DNA of 21,903 nucleotides. It comes from an uncultured Bacteroidales bacterium. GTDB taxonomy: Bacteria; Bacteroidota; Bacteroidia; Bacteroidales; Paludibacteraceae. Below the pieces are notes generated by a model. That model saw only the letters and a list, made by a program, of their open reading frames with translations, searched no databases and was not told where the DNA came from. Each line of letters starts with the position of its first letter. Within the stretch, counting starts at the first letter, position 1. Location: positions 1 through 21,903 of the forward strand of contig CAKVBV010000042.1 in the NCBI GenBank assembly GCA_934725535.1, written 5' to 3'. Made by a program: the position numbers and the translations under genes. This document shows, one piece after another, positions 15,372 through 21,903 of the stretch.

Positions 15372-17417
15372 GTGAGGCGATTAGCGCGAAATAGCGTGTG
15401 GCGGTACGTTGCCATTCTGGTGATGGCGGTGTGCGGCATAGCGGGTGTGTCTGCCAAGGACAAGCCCGTGCCGACGGTGATGCGTGCGTGGCAGTTGGAC
15501 CCGTGGACGGGGATTGCCGACACGCTGGCGGGGGTGGATTCGTCGTATATGGATATGCCGATGCGCAACGTGCTGAACGACTATTCCATCTCCAACGTGA
15601 CGAACTCGAACCTTATCTCGCCTGTGCAGTCGCGGGTGTATTTCGACAGGCAACGGCGTGCGGATTTTATCTTTGCGGACGCTTATACACCTTATATAAT
15701 TGCGCCGCAGAATGTGCGGTTCTACCACACGACGACTCCGTATTCGACCATCGGGTACAAGAAGGGATTCGTGACAAACTTAGACCAGAATGATTTGAGT
15801 TTCTCGTTTACGGGCAATATCAATAGGCGCACGAATCTGGGTGTGACGATAGACTATCTGAACTCGTACGGGCGGTTCGCGTCGCAGGAAGGGAAGACCG
15901 TATATGGCTCTGTATTTGGCAGTTACAACGGCGACCACTACTCGTTGCAGGCGGCGTTTACGTGGAACAAGTTGAGCAACTTCGAGAACGGCGGACTGCT
16001 GAACGCGGAGGATTTGCAGGGTAGCCTGAGTCCGGAGGATATGCCCGTGAAGATGCAGGGCATGTCGGGGTTCCGATACCTGTCGGGGTACCTCAACCAC
16101 TACTACAGCATCTGCGTGGAGCGCGAAAGGACGGTGCACTACCGCGAGCGCGACGAGGAGGGGAAATGGCAGAAGAAAGATTCGGTGAAGATTGAGTATG
16201 TGCCGGTTACGACATTCCGGCACGTGTTCGAGGTGACGGATGCCACCAAGCGTTACGTGGAGCAGAACGCGAGTTCGGGTATCTCGGCAGGGGTGTTCCC
16301 GACGACGCTGTACCGCAATCCGACCTCCACACGCGACACGGCGGCATGCCTGACGATAAAAAACACGCTGGCGGTGACGTTTGAGGAGGAGTTTAACACG
16401 CTGCTGAAGTTCGGGGCGATGGTGTATGCCATGAACGAGTGTCAGCGGCATGTGTCGGCGATAGGGCAGTCGGAACGGATAATAGACTTGGAAGAGACGT
16501 TCAACAACCCGTTGGGTGCGGTGCTGGCAACGCCCATACACCTGATGCCCGACACACTGTTCGGGAAGAAATGGACGAACAATACCTACGTGGGCGGCGC
16601 GTTGTACAAGCACCAAGGCAAGTACGTGCACTACGGGTTCGACGGGAATGTGTGTTTGTTGGGGTACAAGTTGGGCGAGTTTCAGGTAACTGGGCACATG
16701 GATGCGGGTTTTCGGGTAGGCAAGGACTCGATGACCGTCACGGCGAAGGCTTATGTAAAGAACGAGACGCCCGATTTCTACCTGCAGTACTACCGCAGCA
16801 ACCACTATGCGTGGGACAATGACTTCCAGAAGACCTACCGTTTCTACGTGGGCGGGCAGGTAGCGTACCCGACAAAGTGGGTGACAACGCGCCTTGGGGT
16901 GGACTTCGAGAATCTGACACGCTGTATCTATTGGAGCGAGAACGGCACGCCGCAACAGATGGACGGCAACATACAGGTGCTGGCGGCAAACCTGCAACTG
17001 AACCTGACGACGCCATGGGTGAACCTCGACAACACCGTGGTGTATCAGCACTCGTCGTCGGCAAATATGCCGCTGCCCGCGCTGACGATGTACAACAACC
17101 TCTACTACCACGGCACGTGGTTCCGCGCCATGGACGCGCAGATAGGTGTGGACCTGCGGTATTTCACGCGCTACTATGCGCCGCTGCTCAACCCCGCGTT
17201 GGGGCAGTTTTGCGTGCAGAGCAAGACGCAGGTGGGCAACTATCCCGTGATGAGCGTGTATGCCAACTTCTATGTGCGGGCGATACGGCTGAAGTTCTTC
17301 GCTCAGTATCAGCATTTTAATGCATCGTTTATGAACAAGCAATACTTTGGAATGCCCGACTATCCGTTGGCACCCGATATGTTTCGTGCAGGGTTGGCGT
17401 GGCATTTCTACAAATAA
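15372..17417 (+). CDS. Putative outer-membrane porin (Porin_10-like)
   Basis: 681 residues from a GTG start, chosen because it gives a full signal peptide (MRRLARNSVWRYVAILVMAVCGIAGVSA). A later ATG would cut it. The rest is rich in aromatic, alternating beta-strand sequence, with YIIAPQNVRFYHTTTPYSTIGYKKG near 110-135 and a C-terminus ending in aromatic residues (AGLAWHFYK), as expected for an outer-membrane beta-barrel recognised by BAM. The length and the 'TPYS.IGY..G' segment match the Bacteroidota 'putative porin' family (PF14121, named from memory). The substrate is unknown. It is probably cotranscribed with the GH57 gene (10-nt gap) and followed after 16 nt by clpA. Confidence 0.72.
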   Translation: MRRLARNSVWRYVAILVMAVCGIAGVSAKDKPVPTVMRAWQLDPWTGIADTLAGVDSSYMDMPMRNVLNDYSISNVTNSNLISPVQSRVYFDRQRRADFIFADAYTPYIIAPQNVRFYHTTTPYSTIGYKKGFVTNLDQNDLSFSFTGNINRRTNLGVTIDYLNSYGRFASQEGKTVYGSVFGSYNGDHYSLQAAFTWNKLSNFENGGLLNAEDLQGSLSPEDMPVKMQGMSGFRYLSGYLNHYYSICVERERTVHYRERDEEGKWQKKDSVKIEYVPVTTFRHVFEVTDATKRYVEQNASSGISAGVFPTTLYRNPTSTRDTAACLTIKNTLAVTFEEEFNTLLKFGAMVYAMNECQRHVSAIGQSERIIDLEETFNNPLGAVLATPIHLMPDTLFGKKWTNNTYVGGALYKHQGKYVHYGFDGNVCLLGYKLGEFQVTGHMDAGFRVGKDSMTVTAKAYVKNETPDFYLQYYRSNHYAWDNDFQKTYRFYVGGQVAYPTKWVTTRLGVDFENLTRCIYWSENGTPQQMDGNIQVLAANLQLNLTTPWVNLDNTVVYQHSSSANMPLPALTMYNNLYYHGTWFRAMDAQIGVDLRYFTRYYAPLLNPALGQFCVQSKTQVGNYPVMSVYANFYVRAIRLKFFAQYQHFNASFMNKQYFGMPDYPLAPDMFRAGLAWHFYK

Positions 17418-17433
17418 TATATATAAGGTATAG

Positions 17434-19713
17434 ATGGAACAAACTCAAAACCTACATACTATTTTTGCGTACGCCCGGCAGGAGGCCGAGCGATTGGGCA
17501 ACAACGAAGTGATGCCCGACCACCTGATGCTGGCTATTCTCCGTTTGGGTAGCGGCAAGGCATTTGAACTGCTGATGCAGGCGGGCATGAATCCTGCCGA
17601 ACTGAAGCAGGCTATTGACGACCGTTTGCGCCAAGACACGACGGCAGATGTGAAAGGATTGTCGCGCTCGGCGGCACGTATCGTGCGACTGATGGGCACG
17701 GAGATGGAGGCGTACCACGCTGAGGTGTGCGGTTCAGCGCACCTGCTGATGGCGATGCTGCGCGAGCGAATCAACTATCCAGCGATGTACATAGAGCAGC
17801 ACTATGGTATTGACTATGAGTGCATTGAGCGTATCTACCCCAAGCCGAAGCCTCTGCCGCAGGATGGCGGTTCGTTGGATTCCGACTTCGAGGAAGGGGC
17901 ACCGCAGATAGATTTTCAGGTGATAGAGATGGGCAAGAAGAAGTCCAAGTCAGACACTTCGGCGTTGGACAAATACGGTCGCGACCTCACGGCGCAAGCC
18001 CGCAACGGCGAACTCGACCCCGTGGTGGGCAGGCAGGTGGAGATAGAACGCGTGATACAGATTCTGTCGCGGCGCAAGAAGAACAACCCTATCCTGATTG
18101 GCGAACCCGGTGTGGGCAAATCGGCGATTGTGGAGGGGCTGGCGTTGCGTATCGTGAGTGGTGAGATTCCTGCTTTGGAGGGCAAACGTATCGTGTCGTT
18201 GGACATCGCGTCTATGGTGGCAGGCACCACCTACCGCGGGCAGTTCGAGGAACGTATGAAGGTCATACTCAACGAGTTGCGCAAACACCCCGAAGTGATA
18301 CTATTCATCGACGAGATACATACCATCATCGGTGCGGGCAACGCGCAAGGGTCGTTGGACGCTGCCAATATCCTCAAGCCCGCACTGGCGCGGGGGGAGA
18401 TTCAGTGCGTGGGAGCCACCACGACTGCTGAATACAGCAAGTCGATTGAGAAAGACGGGGCATTGGAACGCCGTTTCCAGAAAGTGATGGTGCAGCCCAC
18501 GACCACAGACGAGACCTTGGCTATCCTGTTGCGCCTGAGTGAGGCGTATGGGGCGTTCCACCACGTACAATACACCGAAGAGGCACTGCGTGCGTGCGTG
18601 AAGTTGGCAGACCGCTATCTGACAGACCGTGCTTTCCCCGACAAGGCGATTGACGCGATGGACGAGGCGGGGGCATACAAGCACGACCACACGCCGGTGG
18701 CTCCTGCCGCAGGTGATGCCGAAACGGCAAAGCCGCTACCGCAAGTGACGGAGGCGGATATCGCCTATATCGTCAGTCAGATGTCAGGCGTGCCTGTGCA
18801 ACGCGTGGCGAAAGCCGAGGGCGAGCAACTGCGCCACATGGGCGAGGTGTTGAACCGCCGCGTGGTGGGGCAGGAAGAGGCTGTGAATGTGGTGGTGAAG
18901 GCTATTCAGCGTTCCCGTATGGGACTGCGCGACCCCCGCAAACCCATCGGCACGTTCTTCTTCCTCGGTCCCACGGGAGTGGGCAAGACGCACCTCGCGC
19001 AATGCCTGGCAGAGGAGATGTTCGGCAACAAGGACGCCATTATCCGATTTGATATGTCCGAGTATATGGAGAAGCACACCGTCAGTCTGTTGGTGGGTGC
19101 ACCTCCCGGGTACGTGGCGCACGAGGACGGCGGCAAACTGACCGAGGCGGTACGGCGCAAGCCCTATTCGATAGTCCTCTTCGACGAGATAGAGAAAGCG
19201 CACCCTGACATCTTCAACGTCTTGCTGCAAGTCATGGACGAAGGGCGACTGACAGATAGGCAGGGACACGTGGTGGATTTCAAAAACACCATCATCATTC
19301 TCACCAGCAATGTGGGCACGCGCCAACTCAGCGAGTTCGGTGGAGGTATAGGATTTGGTGCTGATAATCTGAATGATAAGTCGTCCGAGCGCACGTTGAT
19401 GAAGGCATTGCAGCGCACTTTCCCGCCCGAGTTCGTGAACCGTCTGGACAACGTAGTTGTATTTCATTCGCTCAGTGATGATAATTTGGCACAGATATTG
19501 TCGCTTGAATTACGCCCCTTGGAGCAACGCCTTGAGGTGATGGGCTACAAGTTGCACCTGAAAGACGAGACCCGCCGGAAACTATTGGAGCAGTCGCGCG
19601 ACAGGCAATACGGTGCACGTCCCATCAAACGCGCCATACAGACGCTGGTGGAAGACCCGATTACGGATATTCTGCTGGCGGGCGGACGCAAAAGCAAGAC
19701 GCTCACCGTGTAA
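17434..19713 (+). CDS. clpA: ATP-dependent Clp protease ATP-binding subunit (ClpA-type)
   Basis: A 759-residue Hsp100 unfoldase that feeds substrates to ClpP in the cytoplasm. A Clp-N repeat domain occupies about 1-140. The first AAA+ module has Walker A GEPGVGKS (223-230) and Walker B VILFIDE (288-294). The second has Walker A GPTGVGKT (512-519) and Walker B IVLFDE (580-585). The ClpP-docking tripeptide IGF is at 639-641 (GGGIGFG). There is no long coiled-coil middle domain (as in ClpB) and no UVR motif (as in ClpC), so ClpA-type is the best label. The C-terminus ends KTLTV. clpS is not nearby. The gene sits between the porin-like gene (16 nt) and trxA (54 nt). Confidence 0.93.
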   Translation: MEQTQNLHTIFAYARQEAERLGNNEVMPDHLMLAILRLGSGKAFELLMQAGMNPAELKQAIDDRLRQDTTADVKGLSRSAARIVRLMGTEMEAYHAEVCGSAHLLMAMLRERINYPAMYIEQHYGIDYECIERIYPKPKPLPQDGGSLDSDFEEGAPQIDFQVIEMGKKKSKSDTSALDKYGRDLTAQARNGELDPVVGRQVEIERVIQILSRRKKNNPILIGEPGVGKSAIVEGLALRIVSGEIPALEGKRIVSLDIASMVAGTTYRGQFEERMKVILNELRKHPEVILFIDEIHTIIGAGNAQGSLDAANILKPALARGEIQCVGATTTAEYSKSIEKDGALERRFQKVMVQPTTTDETLAILLRLSEAYGAFHHVQYTEEALRACVKLADRYLTDRAFPDKAIDAMDEAGAYKHDHTPVAPAAGDAETAKPLPQVTEADIAYIVSQMSGVPVQRVAKAEGEQLRHMGEVLNRRVVGQEEAVNVVVKAIQRSRMGLRDPRKPIGTFFFLGPTGVGKTHLAQCLAEEMFGNKDAIIRFDMSEYMEKHTVSLLVGAPPGYVAHEDGGKLTEAVRRKPYSIVLFDEIEKAHPDIFNVLLQVMDEGRLTDRQGHVVDFKNTIIILTSNVGTRQLSEFGGGIGFGADNLNDKSSERTLMKALQRTFPPEFVNRLDNVVVFHSLSDDNLAQILSLELRPLEQRLEVMGYKLHLKDETRRKLLEQSRDRQYGARPIKRAIQTLVEDPITDILLAGGRKSKTLTV

Positions 19714-19767
19714 GGGGTACGTGATATAACATATTGATATATAAACAAAAACATAACTATAAGAACT

Positions 19768-20082
19768 ATGGCAAGAGAGATTACAGATGCCAATTTCCAA
19801 TCGGTTTTGGCAGAGGGTAAACCCGTTGTGGTAGATTTTTGGGCACCATGGTGCGGTCCGTGCAAGATGATGTTGCCTATCGTGGACGAGTTGGAGAAAG
19901 AGTACGAGGGGCGTATCGTGGTCGGCAAACTGAATGTGGACGAGAACGACGCTACCTGTGCAACGTATGGCATTATGAATATCCCCACAATGCTGTTCTT
20001 CAAGAACGGCGAGTTGGTCAATCGCCACGTGGGTGCCGTGCGCAAAGCCGAATTGCAGAAGTTGTTCGACGCGCTGCTGTAG
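19768..20082 (+). CDS. trxA: Thioredoxin
   Basis: A 104-residue single-domain thioredoxin with no signal peptide, hence a cytoplasmic disulfide reductase working with thioredoxin reductase. The active site WCGPCK is at 28-33 with Cys29 and Cys32. The cis-Pro loop is MNIPTMLFF (72-80 region), and the C-terminal RKAELQKLFDALL helix is complete. It begins 54 nt after clpA in an AT-rich spacer without a clear TAnnTTTG box, so cotranscription with clpA is plausible. Confidence 0.96.
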   Translation: MAREITDANFQSVLAEGKPVVVDFWAPWCGPCKMMLPIVDELEKEYEGRIVVGKLNVDENDATCATYGIMNIPTMLFFKNGELVNRHVGAVRKAELQKLFDALL

Positions 20083-20098
20083 GCAAATACCAAAGGCA

Positions 20099-20149
20099 AC
20101 ATTCTGCCTGTAGAATGTCATTGTAAGGGTGCAAAACAGATGGTTTTGC
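20099..20149 (+). terminator. Two small hairpins after trxA
   Basis: ACATTCT/AGAATGT (20099-20105 with 20112-20118) and GCAAAAC/GTTTTGC (20131-20137 with 20143-20149). Neither is followed by a strong T-tract. Together they may end or stabilise the clpA-trxA transcript. Confidence 0.4.
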
Positions 20150-20167
20150 GACAAAAATTTGCTTTTG

Positions 20168-20199
20168 TTTGCACAAGTCGCAGATTTGTAGTACCTTTG
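20168..20199 (+). promoter_or_regulatory. Promoter for tRNA-Arg and rpoD
   Basis: TTTG (20168-20171), 20 nt, TACCTTTG (20192-20199), a full Bacteroidota promoter match. The leader from here to the tRNA is about 230 nt and contains the inverted-repeat cluster. Confidence 0.78.
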
Positions 20200-20316
20200 C
20201 AGCCAAATTGCCTCTGTGGGCAGTTTTGTGCGTGTCCGTATGCCTCATATCCATTATCGGGGCGATAAAAGCACTGCATAACATCCACAAAGACAATATA
20301 AATAAGGTAACCTCTC

Positions 20317-20435
20317 GGAAATCTCGTAGAGATTTCCATCCTCAACCAAAAACTTGTTTTTGGTTGAAAGCCGGAGACATCGGTCGCTTTAATGTCGGCT
20401 TGCCGACATTCCGTGCGACCCGATTGTCGAACGGC
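20317..20435. repeat. Cluster of strong inverted repeats before tRNA-Arg
   Basis: Three near-perfect hairpins with 2-3-nt loops: GGAAATCTC-GTA-GAGATTTCC (20317-20337); a 12-bp stem TCAACCAAAAAC/GTTTTTGGTTGA with loop TT (20342-20367); and AATGTCGGC-TT-GCCGACATT (20391-20410). The last is nested in GGTCGC/GCGACC (20382-20387 with 20415-20420), GACA/TGTC (20376-20379 with 20425-20428) and GCCG/CGGC (20370-20373 with 20432-20435). The compact multi-hairpin form suggests an interspersed REP/MITE-like repeat or a structured leader. Confidence 0.75.
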
Positions 20436-20437
20436 TC

Positions 20438-20514
20438 GGTCTGGTAGCTCAGCTGGATAGAGCAACAGCCTTCTAAGCTGTGGGTCTCGGGTTCGAATCC
20501 CGACCGGATCACCA
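20438..20514 (+). tRNA. tRNA-Arg (anticodon UCU)
   Basis: A full cloverleaf. Acceptor GGTCTGG (20438-20444) pairs with CCGGATC (20504-20510) with two G-U pairs. The D arm is GCTC/GAGC. The anticodon stem ACAGC/GCTGT (20465-20469 with 20477-20481) encloses the loop CTTCTAA with anticodon TCT at 20472-20474. The T arm TCGGG/CCCGA encloses TTCGAAT. Discriminator A511 and an encoded CCA (20512-20514) follow. It reads AGA (and AGG) codons. It lies 73 nt before the sigma factor start, without a separate promoter visible for the latter. Confidence 0.97.
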
Positions 20515-20527
20515 ACAACAAAACGAA

Positions 20528-20574
20528 AAGTACAACCGTACATGTGCCTAAATCGTACGCTGTGCCTTGTACTT
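20528..20574 (+). promoter_or_regulatory. Hairpin in the rpoD leader
   Basis: AAGTACAA (20528-20535) pairs with TTGTACTT (20567-20574), with inner CGTAC/GTACG (20537-20541 with 20555-20559). It ends 13 nt before the rpoD ATG and could affect RNA processing at the tRNA 3' side or translation of rpoD. This is inferred from sequence only. Confidence 0.5.
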
Positions 20575-20587
20575 CGTTAGAAGATTT

Positions 20588-21448
20588 ATGCGTCAACTTA
20601 AAATTACAAAATCAATCACGAATCGTGAGTCAGCCTCTCTCGACAAGTATCTTCAGGAGATTGGTCGTGAGAATCTGATTTCCGTGGACCGTGAGGTGGA
20701 ATTGGCAGGTCGTATCCGCAACGGAGACCGTGCTGCGTTGGAGGAACTCACACGCGCCAACTTACGTTTCGTCGTTTCTGTGGCTAAGCAGTACCAGAAC
20801 CAAGGATTGAGCCTTCCCGACCTTATCGACGAGGGCAACTTGGGGCTCATCAAGGCAGCCGAGAAGTTCGATGAGACACGTGGCTTCAAGTTCATTTCCT
20901 ACGCCGTTTGGTGGATTCGCCAATCTATCCTGCAGGCCCTCGCCGAACAGTCGCGTATCGTGCGTTTGCCGCTTAATCAGGTAGGTTCACTCAACAAAAT
21001 CAACAAGGCTTATCAGCGCTTCGAACAAGAACATGAGCGCAAGCCAAGTGCCGAAGAATTGGCAGAAGTGTTGGACATACCTGTGGACAAAATCGCCGAT
21101 ACACTCAAGATGTCCGGGCGCCAAGTGAGTGTGGATGCGCCTTTTGTCGATGGAGAAGACAACTGCCTGATTGATGTCATGGTCAACGAGGACTCTCCTA
21201 ATGCCGACCACGGACTCATCAACGAGTCGCTCTCCCGCGAAATCGACCGCGCACTTTCCACGCTGACCGAGCGTGAAGCCAAAATCATCCGTCAGTTCTT
21301 CGGTATCGGTACCCCTGAGAAGACACTGGAGGAAATCGGCATTGAGCAAGGACTCACCCGCGAGCGCGTGCGCCAAATCAAGGAGAAAGCCATTCGCAAA
21401 CTCCAAACCAGCGCACGGAGCCAAGTGCTGAAATCCTATTTGGGATAA
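20588..21448 (+). CDS. rpoD: RNA polymerase primary sigma factor
   Basis: 286 residues from ATG 20588, giving the characteristic Bacteroidota N-terminus MRQLKITKSITNRESASLDK; a start at 20567 would add seven unlikely residues. The order is region 1.2 (LDKYLQEIGRENLISVDREVELA), region 2 (RFVVSVAKQYQNQGL, DLIDEGNLGLIKAAEKFD, then the DNA-melting and -7-reading YAVWWIRQSILQALAEQSR), region 3, and region 4.2 helix-turn-helix TLEEIGIEQGLTRERVRQIKEKAIRKL. It lacks the long region 1.1 and non-conserved insert of E. coli sigma-70, as is normal in this phylum, and it should read the TTTG/TAnnTTTG promoters noted in this window. It is probably transcribed together with tRNA-Arg and is followed by a clear terminator. 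Confidence 0.96.
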   Translation: MRQLKITKSITNRESASLDKYLQEIGRENLISVDREVELAGRIRNGDRAALEELTRANLRFVVSVAKQYQNQGLSLPDLIDEGNLGLIKAAEKFDETRGFKFISYAVWWIRQSILQALAEQSRIVRLPLNQVGSLNKINKAYQRFEQEHERKPSAEELAEVLDIPVDKIADTLKMSGRQVSVDAPFVDGEDNCLIDVMVNEDSPNADHGLINESLSREIDRALSTLTEREAKIIRQFFGIGTPEKTLEEIGIEQGLTRERVRQIKEKAIRKLQTSARSQVLKSYLG

Positions 21449-21521
21449 CAGCAGACAAATTTCTTTTCCGTTTCGGCTTTTAGGGGATATACAGCAGCCC
21501 CGCGAAACAATCTTTTTGCTA

Positions 21522-21549
21522 AGGGCTACTCGCGAGAGTGGCTCTTTTT
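21522..21549 (+). terminator. Rho-independent terminator of rpoD
   Basis: AGGGCTACTC (21522-21531) pairs over 10 bp (two G-U) with GAGTGGCTCT (21536-21545) around a GNRA-type GCGA loop. TTTTT follows. It lies 74 nt past the rpoD stop. Confidence 0.82.
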
Positions 21550-21660
21550 GTTTACTCACAACGTTCTTTTTGTTCTGCTATCTCTGTTGTGTATATCATT
21601 TTCCTCATTTGTCTTTCTTATTCCTATGTGCCTCGTGTCATCATCGGGTTAGGTGTATGA

Positions 21661-21733
21661 GATTAGTATGTGATTAGTATGTGATTAGTATGAGATTAGT
21701 ATGTGATTAGCGGGTGGATAACGGGAGGATAAC
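21661..21733. repeat. 11-nt tandem array (GATTAGTATGT)
   Basis: Units in exact 11-nt register: GATTAGTATGT, GATTAGTATGT, GATTAGTATGA, GATTAGTATGT, GATTAGCGGGT, GGATAACGGGA and GGATAAC... The first four are nearly identical; the last drift toward GGATAAC. The rest of 21550-21780 holds no credible gene. Confidence 0.88.
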
Positions 21734-21781
21734 ACGCTCTGACGCAAAAAACGGACTAATAGACATTTCTTGTACCTGAAA

Positions 21782-21812
21782 TTGCTATAATGCTCTGATT
21801 TTCATATCTTTG
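21782..21812 (+). promoter_or_regulatory. Promoter of the IS1-like gene
   Basis: TTG (21782-21784), 20 nt, TATCTTTG (21805-21812), 17 nt before ATG 21830. Confidence 0.65.
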
Positions 21813-21829
21813 CAGGCAAAAAATATAAA

Positions 21830-21903
21830 ATGAGCAAAAATTACCTCTAAAACAGTGCCCAAAGTGTGCATCATCTTCGCTCATCAAAAAGGGCAAAATG
21901 AAC
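21830..21903 (+). mobile_element. Start of an IS1-like transposase gene, apparently frameshifted, cut by the window edge
   Basis: From ATG 21830 the frame reads MSKNYL and stops. In another frame the sequence LPLKQCPKCASSSLIKKGKMN runs to the window edge. CPKC followed by a 'IKKGK' stretch is the N-terminal zinc-ribbon of IS1/InsA-like transposases. Adding one A to the five-A run at 21836-21840 would join the ATG to this frame (MSKKLPLKQCPKC...). So either one A is lost (mutation or sequencing error) or expression uses slippage. The terminal repeat of the element was not identified. The identification rests on about 20 residues. Confidence 0.55.

Noticed and set aside
14033..17405. Two long minus-strand open frames (14033-15568 and 15780-17405)
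   Set aside because: They are antisense to the GH57 and porin-like genes and very rich in Arg, His, Leu and Val. Codon bias of the real genes explains them.
20169..20447. A 92-codon plus-strand frame through the tRNA-Arg leader
   Set aside because: It starts inside the promoter, crosses the palindrome cluster and enters the tRNA, so it is most likely non-coding.

Overview
The window looks like a chromosomal segment of a Bacteroidales bacterium (phylum Bacteroidota). Five sites fit or largely fit the Bacteroidota promoter, a TTTG-like element, about 20 nt, then TAnnTTTG. The sigma factor is the short primary type starting MRQLKITKSITNRESASL. There are Bacteroidota-typical families: a Porin_10-like outer-membrane protein, a GH57 enzyme with the RYRFF..G.DHYYYDD signature, and secreted 'GNLQY...YWSAT...VRLV' proteins. 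Most genes are moderately GC-rich with C/G-ending codons; the KAP NTPase gene is a clear AT-rich exception. I cannot name the species.

Layout. (1) 1-512: AT-rich, repeat-bearing spacer with no convincing gene, ending in the terminator of the next operon. (2) 513-5863, minus strand: operon dnaX (DNA polymerase III gamma/tau) - metallophosphoesterase/PQQ-propeller protein - YgiQ-type radical SAM protein, with a promoter at 5960-5991. (3) 6074-12947, minus strand: a six-gene cassette read in the order LPP20-like protein, DUF4384-like protein, variable-tail secreted protein B, membrane-anchored KAP P-loop NTPase, variable-tail secreted protein A, secreted caspase-family protease. Five of the six have signal peptides. 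(4) 12948-14068: a gene-free kilobase holding a probable ~520-nt non-coding RNA on the minus strand, with its own promoter and terminator, two helically phased short tandem arrays (11-nt and 10-nt periods), and plus-strand promoters. (5) 14069-20082, plus strand: GH57 enzyme, Porin_10-like protein, ClpA-type chaperone, thioredoxin. (6) 20083-21549, plus strand: promoter, a cluster of strong inverted repeats, tRNA-Arg(UCU), then the primary sigma factor and its terminator. (7) 21550-21903: an 11-nt tandem array and, at the right edge, the promoter and first codons of an IS1-like transposase gene that looks frameshifted.

Most interesting parts. The cassette at 6074-12947 joins a secreted caspase, a DUF4384 domain, an LPP20-like protein, a KAP ATPase and two paralogous exported proteins. 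The paralogs are alike over most of their length but differ almost completely in a ~28-residue C-terminal block between conserved ends. That pattern recalls targets of diversity-generating retroelements (DGRs), but no reverse transcriptase or template repeat is in the window. Protein B carries an apparent one-base insertion; removing it restores a gap-free alignment to protein A. The second strong candidate is the unassigned ~520-nt RNA upstream of the cassette. Both conclusions are inferences from sequence reading; no database search was possible.
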